Shown here piece by piece: positions 23,142 to 34,335 of a stretch of DNA of 64,000 nucleotides. The notes beneath the pieces were generated by a model, which had not been told where the DNA came from, did no database searches, and saw only the letters and a list, made by a program, of their open reading frames with translations. Position numbers and translations under genes: made by a program. The first letter of the stretch is position 1; every line of letters begins with the position of its first letter. The stretch is from Chimonanthus salicifolius. Its lineage: Eukaryota > Streptophyta > Magnoliopsida > Laurales > Calycanthaceae. Location of the stretch: the NCBI GenBank assembly GCA_013350335.1, contig CM023536.1:6158207-6222206 (forward strand). The letters are read 5' to 3'.

Positions 23142-24186
23142 AACCACCTCTTTCTAGGATATGACTTTCTCTCTCTTTTCCAACTTTGTATTAAAAAAAC
23201 TTTAAATGACCATCTGTGTCCTTAAGAGTGCTCTTCAGTTTTATGGCGAGTTGCTTGAGATTGTCTTCAAGTTGACTTGGCCTAGTTGGTCATGTAAAAA
23301 ACGAGTTTTCATGCCACGGTTCCAATGAACCAAAACACATGTTATAAATCTAGAAATTCCTGCAAAATCTTGGATTTCACCTATCAAAACTCAAGTACAA
23401 AGGAAGATAAAGCATCAAAAAGAAGAAAAGAAAACCATAAAAGCTGCCTTTTGTTGATTCTCCGAGAGGAATGGCACAAATAAAAGAAGAAAATTCAAAG
23501 AGCTTGCAAATTGCTAGGTGGAAACCAAGGAAACTGGGATAATTAGAGACGCGAAACCCAAAGAAATCTTATCTAGCAGGTCCTCTTCAGAATTGTCATA
23601 CTAACATTGCTTATAAAGGAGCTTCAGAAGGTTGGGTCTATAGGTGACATAATGGGAGGAGACTTACATTCAATGATCCAAGTTAGATTCCTAGGCCAGC
23701 TAATGATAAAGCTGGTACATGGGTGTGAACCTGCTTGTAGTTAAAATCATAAATTTGTTGAACGTTTTATGTATCTGGGAGAGAGTCGGTGTTGGCTGCC
23801 ATTTTTTTAAGGAATTCTATTCCCTTGCTTTCATTTCTAATTTGGGCGTTCGGGTTGTCTCTTATCTTCTCTATCAACAAATTATTGCAACCAGTCAAAA
23901 AAAAAGAAGAAAAAGAAAAAGGAAACCCCAAAGGACTTGCTTGTACCTCAAGCTCACTATTAGTTATATAGTGTTCCTAGAAACACAAGAAAACTAAATA
24001 AAATAAGGAATCCTAATCAATGTTGGACTGAAAGACCCTAAGTATAGTAGCATGTCATTGTAAGTTTGTAGCCACATTGTAGCTCGTCAATGCAGTAGTT
24101 ATTTAGCACTCTTTTGACACATGATTGTAGCATGTCCCACTTTGATCATGATGTGAGATTTGTTGAAAGTATACAATGTTTGATGT

Positions 24187-24928
24187 AGTACCTAAGAACA
24201 CTATACTATCAAAATGTACTTAGTCCTTGGGACGACTACCACACCGTTGTTTTTTTTAACAATGCAAACACATACATGGTTGAGTGACCGAGATGGCCAC
24301 AAGAAAACTATGAAGGATACAATGATAAAAAATTGAAATCATGGTGAGAAAAATCTAGGTGCAAATTTGATCTAGGGAGACCCAACTTCACTAAGAAATC
24401 CTCCACTCCATTAGCTAATCATTGAACATGGACAAAGTAAGAATCCATGGATGCTTTATCTTCCTTTGTACTTGAGGGAGGGAGTGAGGGTTTTTAAAGA
24501 GACAGAAGGCAGTGTTGGAGTTCATGTAATTGGAGGCTTGTTTGTTGCTCTGTATTAGGGTGTAATAGGGCTTGGAGGTTTGCTGCTTCACTTTTGAAGT
24601 TTTTTTGTATGAGATTCTTGTATGAGGGGGTGTTGAGTAAGTTTCTCCAAGGAATCCTGGTTTAAGCTAGAAGTGTGTTTTCACAAAGTTAATGTAGATG
24701 GAGTGGTATCCAATGAGGCGGAGTTAGTAGCGATTGGGGTTCTATATCTTTGGAATAGGCATAGGAATGGAAATCTAATTATCAAAGGTGATTCTGTTAA
24801 TAGACTTGGGATAGTGGCAGGAAATGTCCTCCTTGGAACATTCATATTGTTAGGGATATTAGTAAGGTGTAGAAGTAGGGTAATTCATATTTTAGACATG
24901 ATGGAAGATCAACTAATAATATGACAAA
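24187..24928. repeat. 742-bp LINE-derived repeat, copy 1
   Basis: Starts agtacctaagaacac and ends aatatgacaaa. It is followed after 8 bp by a copy that appears to differ at one base (gtagaag versus gttgaag). Near its 3' end on the plus strand it encodes an RNase H fragment (KVNVDG, SNEAELVAIG, IIKGDSVN) of an L1-type LINE, with the normal stretch between NVDG and SNEAEL deleted. Confidence 0.92.
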
Positions 24929-24936
24929 ATATTATT

Positions 24937-25678
24937 AGTACCTAAGAACACTATACTATCAAAATGTACTTAGTCCTTGGGACGACTACCACACCGTTGT
25001 TTTTTTTAACAATGCAAACACATACATGGTTGAGTGACCGAGATGGCCACAAGAAAACTATGAAGGATACAATGATAAAAAATTGAAATCATGGTGAGAA
25101 AAATCTAGGTGCAAATTTGATCTAGGGAGACCCAACTTCACTAAGAAATCCTCCACTCCATTAGCTAATCATTGAACATGGACAAAGTAAGAATCCATGG
25201 ATGCTTTATCTTCCTTTGTACTTGAGGGAGGGAGTGAGGGTTTTTAAAGAGACAGAAGGCAGTGTTGGAGTTCATGTAATTGGAGGCTTGTTTGTTGCTC
25301 TGTATTAGGGTGTAATAGGGCTTGGAGGTTTGCTGCTTCACTTTTGAAGTTTTTTTGTATGAGATTCTTGTATGAGGGGGTGTTGAGTAAGTTTCTCCAA
25401 GGAATCCTGGTTTAAGCTAGAAGTGTGTTTTCACAAAGTTAATGTAGATGGAGTGGTATCCAATGAGGCGGAGTTAGTAGCGATTGGGGTTCTATATCTT
25501 TGGAATAGGCATAGGAATGGAAATCTAATTATCAAAGGTGATTCTGTTAATAGACTTGGGATAGTGGCAGGAAATGTCCTCCTTGGAACATTCATATTGT
25601 TAGGGATATTAGTAAGGTGTTGAAGTAGGGTAATTCATATTTTAGACATGATGGAAGATCAACTAATAATATGACAAA
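24937..25678. repeat. 742-bp LINE-derived repeat, copy 2
   Basis: Near-perfect direct copy of 24187-24928 at a 750-bp offset. After it, caaactttttggcagaagttgg continues into genuine LINE 3' sequence, so copy 2 is probably the original context and copy 1 the duplicate. Confidence 0.92.
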
Positions 25679-25905
25679 CTTTTTGGCAGAAGTTGGTGTA
25701 AAGAGACAGAAGGCTCAGTGTTGGAGTTCATGTAATTGGAGGCTTGTTTGTTGCTTTGTATTAGGGTGTATAGGGCTTGGAGGTTTGCTTCTTCACTTTT
25801 GGAGTTTTTTTGTATGAGATACTTGTAGTTATAATCTTGTTTTGATGGTTCTTGTATACCTCTTTTATACGGAGCCCTTGACATTGTAATCCTTTTTTTT
25901 TTTTT
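25679..25905 (+). mobile_element. LINE 3' tail
   Basis: Begins with sequence corresponding to FLAEVGV, the C-terminal part of plant LINE RNase H proteins. It also repeats the agacagaaggc...ggaggcttgtttgttgc segment of the upstream 742-bp units and ends at a homopolymer-rich tail near 25890. Confidence 0.5.
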
Positions 25906-26967
25906 TAAATTTTTTTGTGTCTTGGATTAAAAAAATCTGTCTTAAATTGAATGACTTGCAATGTTTGTAAACTTGATTTTTATGTATAAAAATCTAGGAT
26001 TTTTTTAGTGATAGTGGTGAAATGGGTCCCACCAAAGTACTAGGATCTATTTTAGTTTTTATGATTTTCCTCTTTCCCAACCAAGTAATTAAATTGAAAC
26101 GATTCTATTGAAAAGTGTGATGCAGCTCACCTATGAGAACTTCCACTCTCATTTTTACAGAGACTAAAGTTTTATTTTGACTTTATCAAAATAATGGTTA
26201 AATTGAATTTGTTTTGCCTTTTCACTTTAGAGTCTTCTAAAGATATCTTAGAATTGTAAATTGAAGTTTAAATCTTGGTGCATATGCAATTTATTTGAAG
26301 TTCTTTTTTACGCAATTGTTCATTGTGGAGTTCCACAATTTGAGTTGAATGCCATGCATGGTGTGATAGTTGGATTTCTTCTATTTTATTTTTAAAACTC
26401 CATCTGTCCCAACAGAGAGTTGCAGAAGGTTTGTGGAGATTTGGAAGTTGGTAGCAGCCATGTTTCAGAGTATTCAAACCCCCTAGTACTCAAGATTCAA
26501 TGGCAATTATTTGTTTCCATTGTCTCTTTTCAATTGATTTGTCAAGTGCAGAACTATGGGATGCTTCACGATGGAGTGAAGATTCTTTGGTGCATTTGGA
26601 CTTCAAAAATACGTGGTACAATCATCAAATCTGCTTCATGGACAAATTTAGGATTGGTTATTTCAATCATTTAAAAATGCTCAAACATTTTGAAGTGATG
26701 GATGGTTTTGATTAAAAATGGATGAAACCATGGAAATGAATGTGGGCACCTTGTCAATTTCTTATGCTTGGCTACATCAATCTTTGGACCTGTGAAAAAG
26801 TTTGAGAATAAAAAACCCGATGCAAATGAGAGAGAAACTCTTATCTTTTGTTTATTATAAAACATGTCAATCTCAATAATCCTTCACGTATTTTAAAATA
26901 AATTAAAAAAATTGTACAATTGATAGTGGAAGGTACAATTGATAGTGGAAGGTGATATAGCTTCAAC
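25906..26967. other. Intergenic, no gene seen
   Basis: AT-rich sequence with no recognised gene. A 17-bp direct repeat (acaattgatagtggaag) occurs at 26916-26952. Confidence 0.4.
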
Positions 26968-27990
26968 CAAGGGTGAAAAATTCGGTATCGGCCGATATCT
27001 CGGCAGATATTTTTCTCTTATTTTTTTTTTTTAAAAACGTATCAATATCGGTCGATATCGGCGATATATATCGGATATCAGATGATATTTACTGTAATAC
27101 TCTGCCCCAGTTTAGGCATGTTTTAGCTTAATTACCGAATTTAACCTGTTGATCTCGAGGTTTTCAGTCAGAGCTTTGAGGAAAGCCCAAACGAGACCCA
27201 ATCCGAGCTCGTGAGCTCAGAGATCCAGCCCGTTTAGCTGGAGGGGTATTTTGGTAATTTACCACTTGTTGTGCATATTTCTATAAATTGTGTGATTTGG
27301 TGATTATTATTGGTGGATAATACTCTCCTTAATGAAGGATTTGCATTTATTATTTCAAAATGATTTAATTTTCAGAAAATAATATTTAAATATCGCCCGT
27401 CGGAACCCCGAAAGGGAGTTTTAATTATTTTAAATAATTTCGGGAAAGAGATAAATTTTGAAAATGGTATGTGAGGATAGACTATTTTAAGAATGAACTA
27501 GATATTTCATTTCATTTCAAAATAAGATTTACAAATTTGTTATTTTTACATTTGCTTAATTAAGTAATTATGGGTAAAATATGATTTTTGTTTAAATCAA
27601 GGGTTTTTAGTGAGAGATAATTTCTGAAATTTTTATGGTAACCAAGGTTTTCAAAACCCAACCCATCTGTAAGGTTGGATCAAGTTTTTAAGTTTTTAAA
27701 TCAGTACTCTTAGTTCAAAAATCAATTTTTCTTAAACAAGGACTTATCTGCAAATTTGAAAAAATACCAGAGGACTGATCTGCAACCACAGGAAAAACCT
27801 GCTAACGCCATGCAGTCGTGCACTGGCTGACCGGCCGGATTTCTGGCCATCATTGAGCTCCAGTCGTCCAGTCCCATCGACCAGCAAGTTTTCCGGCCTC
27901 CCTTACGGGCGAATGATGATCGCCATTGTTCCATCCCATCACTGCTGCTTGTGCAGCGTTTTTCCGGCGTCTCTCCTGTCATGAAATTCC

Positions 27991-27998
27991 TATAAATT
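27991..27998 (+). promoter_or_regulatory. Probable TATA box of the LTR promoter
   Basis: tataaatt is followed about 50 bp later by a CT-rich stretch (ttctcttctctctactctcc), a usual layout for the transcription start of a plant LTR. Confidence 0.45.
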
Positions 27999-28499
27999 GA
28001 AGCCTCTTTGGTCGGGTTGAAACTCCCAGCAAACCTTTGCATTTCTTCTCTTCTCTCTACTCTCCTGCTATCTGTCTAATTCCCGGCCGAAACGCTCCTG
28101 CTAAGCTGCTGTTTTTCCAGTAACAGTAAGCTTAAGGAAAGATTTTCAAAAATCCGAAATTCAGACCAGGAACCGAAACCAAGGTATCCATTGCATTCCT
28201 TTTTAAATTCTAACCGGTTTTGAATCAAGAAAATCAGATTTTGACCTTGTTTTCACTGAGAAAAACCAGTTTAAAATTTTAAGAAAAACCATGAGTTTCA
28301 TGTACCCGTGAGGAATTTACCTTAAAATCGGATGACCCTTTGAGCTTTTGAGCTCCAAACCTCTCCCTATAGAAAAAGGACTCCCAGAGGAGTCTATCAG
28401 ACCAGACGGATGTGAAAACTGAATCCGGGAAGCCCTCCCTTTCTGGAATCGCATTTCACTCTGTTTCCGCCGTGACTGTCTGCTGTTGCAGACAATTGG

Positions 28500-28905
28500 A
28501 GAAGACGACTCTCGGAAGGTCCGAGAGCCGATCTTCGGACGGTCCGAACTTTCGGACGGTCCGAGCCGTGACCCTCGGACGTTCCGAGCTTCAACCCGAA
28601 GCCCAGTCCGCCCGAGGCGAGCCCAACCTCTCTCTCTCGGATGCACCGAACCGAGCTCGGAAGGACCGAGCCCAGCTCGGAAGGACCGAACCCCATCGGA
28701 AGGTTCGAGGCCTGTCTTCGGACGTTCCGAGCTTTGCAAACCCACCGAGACTGACTGTTTTTAGATTTTCCTGTTTCGGATGGACTTCGGACGGTCCGAG
28801 ACCCAGTCTTCGGACGATCCGAAGTCAGGTTCCAAGTTCCGAGGCCAGTAACTCAGTTTAGAGTGGTTCGGATGATCCGAAGCCACTGCACCCTGTTCCG
28901 AGGTG
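28500..28905. repeat. Cluster of TCGGANNNTCCGA palindromes
   Basis: More than ten short imperfect palindromes of the form tcggacggtccga, tcggaaggtccga, tcggacgttccga and tcggacgatccga lie in about 400 bp of GC-rich sequence, some 500 bp after the LTR TATA box. The spacing is irregular, so this is not a simple tandem repeat. Confidence 0.85.
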
Positions 28906-30932
28906 ATGTTCTGAGGGACCCGTTTTGAAAATGATAAAATATTGTTGGAATATTGTTTTTGTCTAATATTGATGATTATTTAATGTGTTTGATTATTTGT
29001 TATGATTTATACCCCTGTTAATTAAAATTGTGCTAACCCATTTTCCTCTTATTATTTATAGTGTAAATACTATTGTATACGCTTTCAGTCCGACACTAGT
29101 CGGGAACTGAGTGATTCACTTTCAGGACGACATTATAGTCTGGTACTGAGTGACCTCGAAGCTTACTCAAAATGTCAGCTTTGGTCTTATCCAGAAGACA
29201 ACCGAGAAGTGACCCGAGGATCTAGACCTCACTCAATAAGTTAATCTGGTCAATGCCCAGAAGACAATATGAGTTTGGACTGAGCCCCTTTTTATTATTA
29301 TATTATTATCTTGTGGATGATTTAAAAAGGATAGAAACCAAGTAGGAGACTCATTTCTATTAACCTCGGATATTTTGTGGGAAAATGTATGATTTCCAAA
29401 ATACTACGTATATGTACGTATTGTTATGAATATTGATTGTGCACTTGTATGTTGTTTGAACAGAGACCGCCTAAACCACACAGAACGGTGAGGGAACTTA
29501 ACTCTGCAGATTTTGTAAACAGGTGTTATATTGAGTAATGAGTGGTTTCGGTTTTGATGAACCTACTCATGTACCTATACATGGTGCACTATGGTAAGAG
29601 TGCTGTGATGATTATGGTATTACGATGTTGATCGTATGTGTATGTAAGACTGCTTCCACGTACCTGAGCTATTGAACCAATATCGGCCATATGAGAGATG
29701 GTTTATGTCTATTGGACCATGGGCGGACCATACAGTCGTCATTTGCTGACTTGAGGGTGTCAGTATCGGCTACGTTTAAGAGCCGGATATGTACTTGTAA
29801 GGATGTATTTTGACCGTGTCGGGACTTAATACTGGTCTCAGTGTAGTCGGCAAGCGTTACGGTGGATAATGGCAGTGATTGATAGTTTGATGATGTTTGA
29901 GATTATGCTTACTGTTATCAAGCATGTGATATTGAACTGTTACTAACCTGTTTTAGTATTTACTTAATGTGCATTGTTAATTATCCTTCACTGGGCTAGT
30001 TAGCTCACACCACTCACCTTTCAGGCGATGAACCCGAGGAGGAGGACTCTCTCTTTCAGGCTTAGGGCGTTTGAGCTAAAGCAGTGTTTTGGGATTTCTC
30101 CCGGAGGGGAATGCCCTGATCTTTTCTGTTGGTTCTTGGAACCGTTGTCCTTTATTAAGTACCGGATGTGGTACTTAATTTATGTTTAAATGTTGTAATA
30201 GGCTATGTTGCCTTTTGAGACAATGTTATGAATGATTAATCAATGTTTTGTAATGATGAATTAATGGTTGATTTTGTTTATACTATGTGTTGATATTGCT
30301 TTGTCTATGGGGCAGGCATATGGTACATGTTTGAGTCCACTTGTTGGGCTAATGTGTAACTGCTGGGCCTAACTGTTGATTCGGCCCAGTAAGAATGCTT
30401 GTGGTTCTGTTTATCTTTAAAAAAAAAAAAAAAAAAAAAAAATCAGTCGTGTTCCGGGCCCACCGGTCGGGTCGGGGCGTGACATTTACAATATTAGTCG
30501 ATGCGTATTATATCGGCCGATATCTTGACCCCTGCTTCTAACATTCACTTATCACTTACTATAATATTGTTGAGCTTTTAGGAACCATAGTAAGCTAAGT
30601 TCTCAAAGTAGTCTTTTTATTATTAGATTAGAAAAATCACAACATTTTGTCAGATTAGAGTCATCGTGGATGCATGTCATAACCATATACATCATAGGAA
30701 CCATAGTAAGCTAAGTTCTTTTATTCACCTGGGAGTTCCTTTTAGTTTTTTTTTTATTGCTATGAATTTTCTCGTATAGTGATAATGAACCTCTTTTTGT
30801 TGATAGTCAAACAACAAAATTTCATTTGAGTAGACTTTCTCCCACCGTCTCAAGCTCAAAATCTAGAGGTTCATAATATATTGATTATTGACCGGCTCTT
30901 GAATTTAGAATATAAAATGGTTTAGTGAGAAC

Positions 30933-31045
30933 TTTTTTTTTTTTTAATAATATGGGCATCCCTACCCCACATTAGAGGTGAAATTAATCTCATAGATACA
31001 TAAAACCATCTGCGTGCAGAAATGTCTTGCCTTCTTGGTATCCAA
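30933..31045 (-). mobile_element. SINE family C fragment, minus strand
   Basis: On the minus strand it reads a gcagatggttttatgtatct block, then gagattaatttcacctctaa, ggggtagggatgcccatatt and a poly-A tail (plus-strand T-run at 30933-30945). The same 3' body occurs at 49848-49990 and, more diverged, at 44225-44385. Confidence 0.55.
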
Positions 31046-31059
31046 GAAAATCTTGAAAC

Positions 31060-31413
31060 CAGGGGTGCAAAAACTGCCTCGGCAGATATGCATATCGGCC
31101 GAATGATATGATTCTCTCTCCTCCTTTTTTTTTTTAATATTGGTATTATTTTATTATTTTATTTTTTCTGAATTAAAAATATAAAAAAATCGGAAAAAAA
31201 ACTGCTTTTTTTTTTTTTTTTTTAAATTGAAAACGTAAATATCGGCGGATATCTGGGCCGATATTTCAACCCGAGCCCATCACCGTTTTGATTTTTTTTT
31301 TTTTTAAAAAAAATACCGATATAGATCATATCGGTCGATATTGAACAGAGATATATCTCCGATATATCGGCTGATGAATATGCTGTACAATAAGGCTGAT
31401 ATCTGTACCCCTG
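31060..31413. mobile_element. hAT-like MITE with perfect 8-bp target duplication
   Basis: Starts CAGGGGTGCAAAA, ends GTACCCCTG, and is flanked by cttgaaac on both sides (31052-31059 and 31414-31421). It is 354 bp, with tatcggccga and gccgatat motifs near the ends and T-rich tracts inside. The 8-bp duplication and CAGGG termini fit hAT elements. Confidence 0.88.
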
Positions 31414-31850
31414 CTTGAAACCACTCTATATTTTCCACCAATATTATTTTAAAATTTGGTGCACACATTAATATTGTCTTGATATGGATGGGTTTTGGGC
31501 CTCTGGCGATAAACGTTGCCAGTTTCATCTTCAGTTTCAGTCCAGCACTTGAAATTAAGTAGAACCCGGTTTTATTTACATTTAAATACCTTAAAAGCCA
31601 ATAAACCATGAATCTTTTCAAGTTTCCTATGTATTAGAAAACAATAGCATCATTAGATAAAAGAAGACACCGATACACCAATCATTTCATCAAAATTCCA
31701 GCTGTAGTTGCAGGTTCAAATTCTATGGATGTCATGTAATGAATTAAATTTATTGTAAATGGTATAGATAAATGAGATAAATAACTTTCTTAGTGATTAA
31801 TATAGAATTTGTATTACTTAATCAAGAATCTGTATAACTTAATCAAGAAT

Positions 31851-31937
31851 ACCCTAAGGGTAGTGGGTATCATTCATGGGGGTTTTACATTCAGTTTCTC
31901 ACCGGTTTCCAACACTTAAATTAAAAAAAAAAAAAAA
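31851..31937 (+). mobile_element. SINE family A, 5'-truncated
   Basis: Only the 3' body (ccctaagggtagtggg, gggggttttac, ccaacacttaaatt) and poly-A remain. It is preceded by a short duplicated aacttaatcaagaat block. Confidence 0.6.
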
Positions 31938-32093
31938 TACTATTGATATGAATTCCAAATGGTTTTCTTTTGCTTGTTTGTGATTATAAGCATTGTTAAC
32001 AACAGGCATGTGTCAATAAACCAATATTTGAAGCTTTCTAGCATGGTCTAACACATTGAGTTGCACCCTTGCTTGTCTAATATAAACGTATTT

Positions 32094-32824
32094 AGGGATG
32101 TAAGTTGGTCAGGCTTAGATTTAGACAAAATTTGAATTTATATCATTTAATATTTTCAGATTCGGATCGTATTAAATTCTTAAATGTGTAATACAAACCC
32201 ATACTAAAAAAAAAACGTAGTGAAAAAGAAACCATGAAAAAATGCAAAAGTAAAATAAGTAATAAAAACTTTCAATTGTCTTATAATTGATACTATTTTC
32301 CAATTTTAAATATGCTAAATAGTATGATGAGGATCTAGAAATGTAAGTTTTAATATTTTATCTTCATATACTTTAATACATAATATATTTATTGATAATA
32401 ATTATTAATAAGTATATTATTTACATTACTTGTGATTTGATTTAGTAGATTATTGAATTTAGACATGACAAAATCTAAACTCAGATAGAAAAACAAATAA
32501 ACTTTAAATTTAAGTTCAGACTTGGTTATAAAATTTACATCTAAATCCACTTATTTCAGGGCAGATGATTTCAGATTTTCGGATTTCTAATATTCACTTC
32601 AGGGGTCGAAAAAATGGTCTTAGCTGATACGATATATCAACCGATATCTCGTTATCGACCGATATTTTTCTCTCCTTAATTTTTTTTTTTTACAAAAACA
32701 GCCGATATTGTGATATCGGCCGATATGATGCGGCCGAGATATCGGCATATCAGCCGATATAATACGGTTTCAAAACTGTATCATATAGGCCGATATTCGA
32801 ACCCCTGATCCATTTACATCTCTA
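32094..32824. mobile_element. Candidate outer hAT-like element enclosing a MITE
   Basis: tagggatgtaag at the left and ttacatctcta at the right form imperfect inverted ends around an AT-rich interior that contains the MITE at 32600. The flanking 8-mers match only partly, so this is tentative. Confidence 0.3.
32600..32807. mobile_element. hAT-like MITE, third copy of the TATCGGCCGATA family
   Basis: Starts CAGGGGTCGAAAA and ends TTCGAACCCCTG. Flanks attcactt and atccattt agree at six of eight positions. The 208-bp body holds several gatatcggccgatat-type palindromes around a poly-T tract. Confidence 0.75.
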
Positions 32825-32976
32825 CATGCATTGTAGGATGCCATATGCTTTCTATCGTTGTTTTAAAACTCAACAGACATGTCTAGGTCGTTATTCTGAA
32901 GGCTATAATAGCCATATTTGTTAAGTTCATGCGTTGGAGAAAACCAAGCCAAAAAACAATATAAGCCAAGGAAATT

Positions 32977-33194
32977 CCAAGTGATTGGTCAAGTAGTTGA
33001 GACACAAGATTTTGGAGTTAAAGTCTTGGATTCAATCTCTGGTAACTCCAATGAAGGACCACTCTTCGTGGGATATGTACAGAGTAAGGTCCCACTATTT
33101 AAATCCAGCATGTGTGTGGGGAGACGTACACATGTCTCGAAGGACTAGTGAGGCAAGATACATAGACACCTTCAGTCATAAAAAAAAAAAAAAG
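32977..33194 (+). mobile_element. SINE family B, near full length
   Basis: A box-B-like ggattcaatctct, a body with gaaggactagtgaggc, and the family end agacaccttcagtcat plus A-run. agccaaggaa occurs on both sides (32964 and 33195), consistent with a target duplication. Confidence 0.7.
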
Positions 33195-33862
33195 AGCCAA
33201 GGAATTTTGAGTTTGGCAGACGTGAGGTGAGCCAAGATGTTGAACTCAAAAATCCACCCTTCCTCACCAATCAAGGGCTGGAGGGAGGGCTGATATTCGG
33301 TCCACCTCCCCCACTTGGGGACCTCCGACCAGGTGGGATAAAAGAACTATGGTCTTTCTAGATTCTTTTTTGAATGGTAACTTCATTGAACAACACAACA
33401 AGAGCAAAGAAAAGAAGAACACGCCAAATGGACCGTACTGAGAGTACACCACAAAAATAGAAAAAGGCATTACAATCCATGCAAACTACAATTGAATTTA
33501 ATATCCAGTACATTGAAATGAAGATGCTTACTATGTATAATTCCATTGACAAGCACCCAATGCTTCCTTTAAATAGTACATTGAAATGCATGATCAACAA
33601 GAACTCCAATTAATGCCATCACTTTATAACAGTAGAACCTTCACTCTGCTTCATTTGCAGAAGATGGATCATTCCAAGCAAATTCCTTGGGCCTGATCAG
33701 GCTTCAATCTCATCAAATATGAGCTCAAGTTGCCAGCCCATGGGAAAAGAACATATTCCAAGTCACTAAAGTGTGACCTGCATTAAGTAAACGGCGCGAT
33801 TCTCATGTATCATTTCTTTTCATTCATGACTTGGAAATGTGGCACACCTTTTAGCTGTGAAA

Positions 33863-34274
33863 TCAGGATTTAGAGTCAAAGGGCAATTCAATGGGTGTTG
33901 CATTGCCATAGAATTCTTCCAAGTTATAGTATTCTCGCTGTTGAGGCAGAAATATGTGGACCACTACATCACCTGGAATGACAACCAGAGGAACAAGTGT
34001 TATTAGAACCCAAACAAAATGTTTGATATTTTAAGCAGGAGCTCAAATAGGCAACAACAGCTAGAACTCAATTAGTGGGTTTTTTTTTTTTTGGTCTTTT
34101 GTTTTTGTTTTGTTTTGAAGGCACTCGATCAGATCAGTTAACTCAAAATAAGCACAGGGTGTAAAGGGATTTTGGAGCCTAAGGTGCAAGGCACACTTCT
34201 AAGTCTTGGCCTTTTTTATTCCAGGTATACCTTTTTTAAACATATATTTATTTATTTAATTATATATTTTTGAA

Positions 34275-34335
<61 letters not shown>

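Larger units (their letters stand above)
27093..30484. mobile_element. Solo LTR (3,392 bp), probably Ty3/Gypsy
   Basis: Begins TGTAATACTCTGCCCC, ends GGGTCGGGGCGTGACA, and is flanked by a perfect 5-bp duplication, TTTAC (27088-27092 and 30485-30489). TG...CA ends with a 5-bp duplication are the mark of an LTR retrotransposon. There is no second LTR copy, no primer-binding site and no gag-pol, so it is best read as a solo LTR left by recombination. Ends of this type and length occur in plant chromovirus elements (Tekay/Del); that lineage call is inference. It contains a promoter-like TATA at 27991 and an A-run at 30418-30442. Confidence 0.8.
26968..30534. mobile_element. hAT-like MITE (TATCGGCCGATA family), split by an LTR insertion
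   Basis: The left end caagggtgaaaaatt and right end ttgacccctg are inverted. Just outside lie cttcaac and cttctaac, an imperfect 8-bp target duplication. The body is rich in tatcggccgatat palindromes and a poly-T run. It is interrupted at 27093-30484 by an LTR. Without that insert the MITE is about 170 bp. Sister copies: 31060-31413 and 32600-32807. Confidence 0.7.

Noticed and set aside
22728..23157. Low-complexity frames on both strands
   Set aside because: Purine-rich and microsatellite sequence gives Phe/Ser-rich or Lys-rich frames with no family.
28317..28861. Several overlapping 90-150 codon frames on both strands
   Set aside because: They come from GC-rich palindromes inside the LTR, are open on both strands, and carry no domain.
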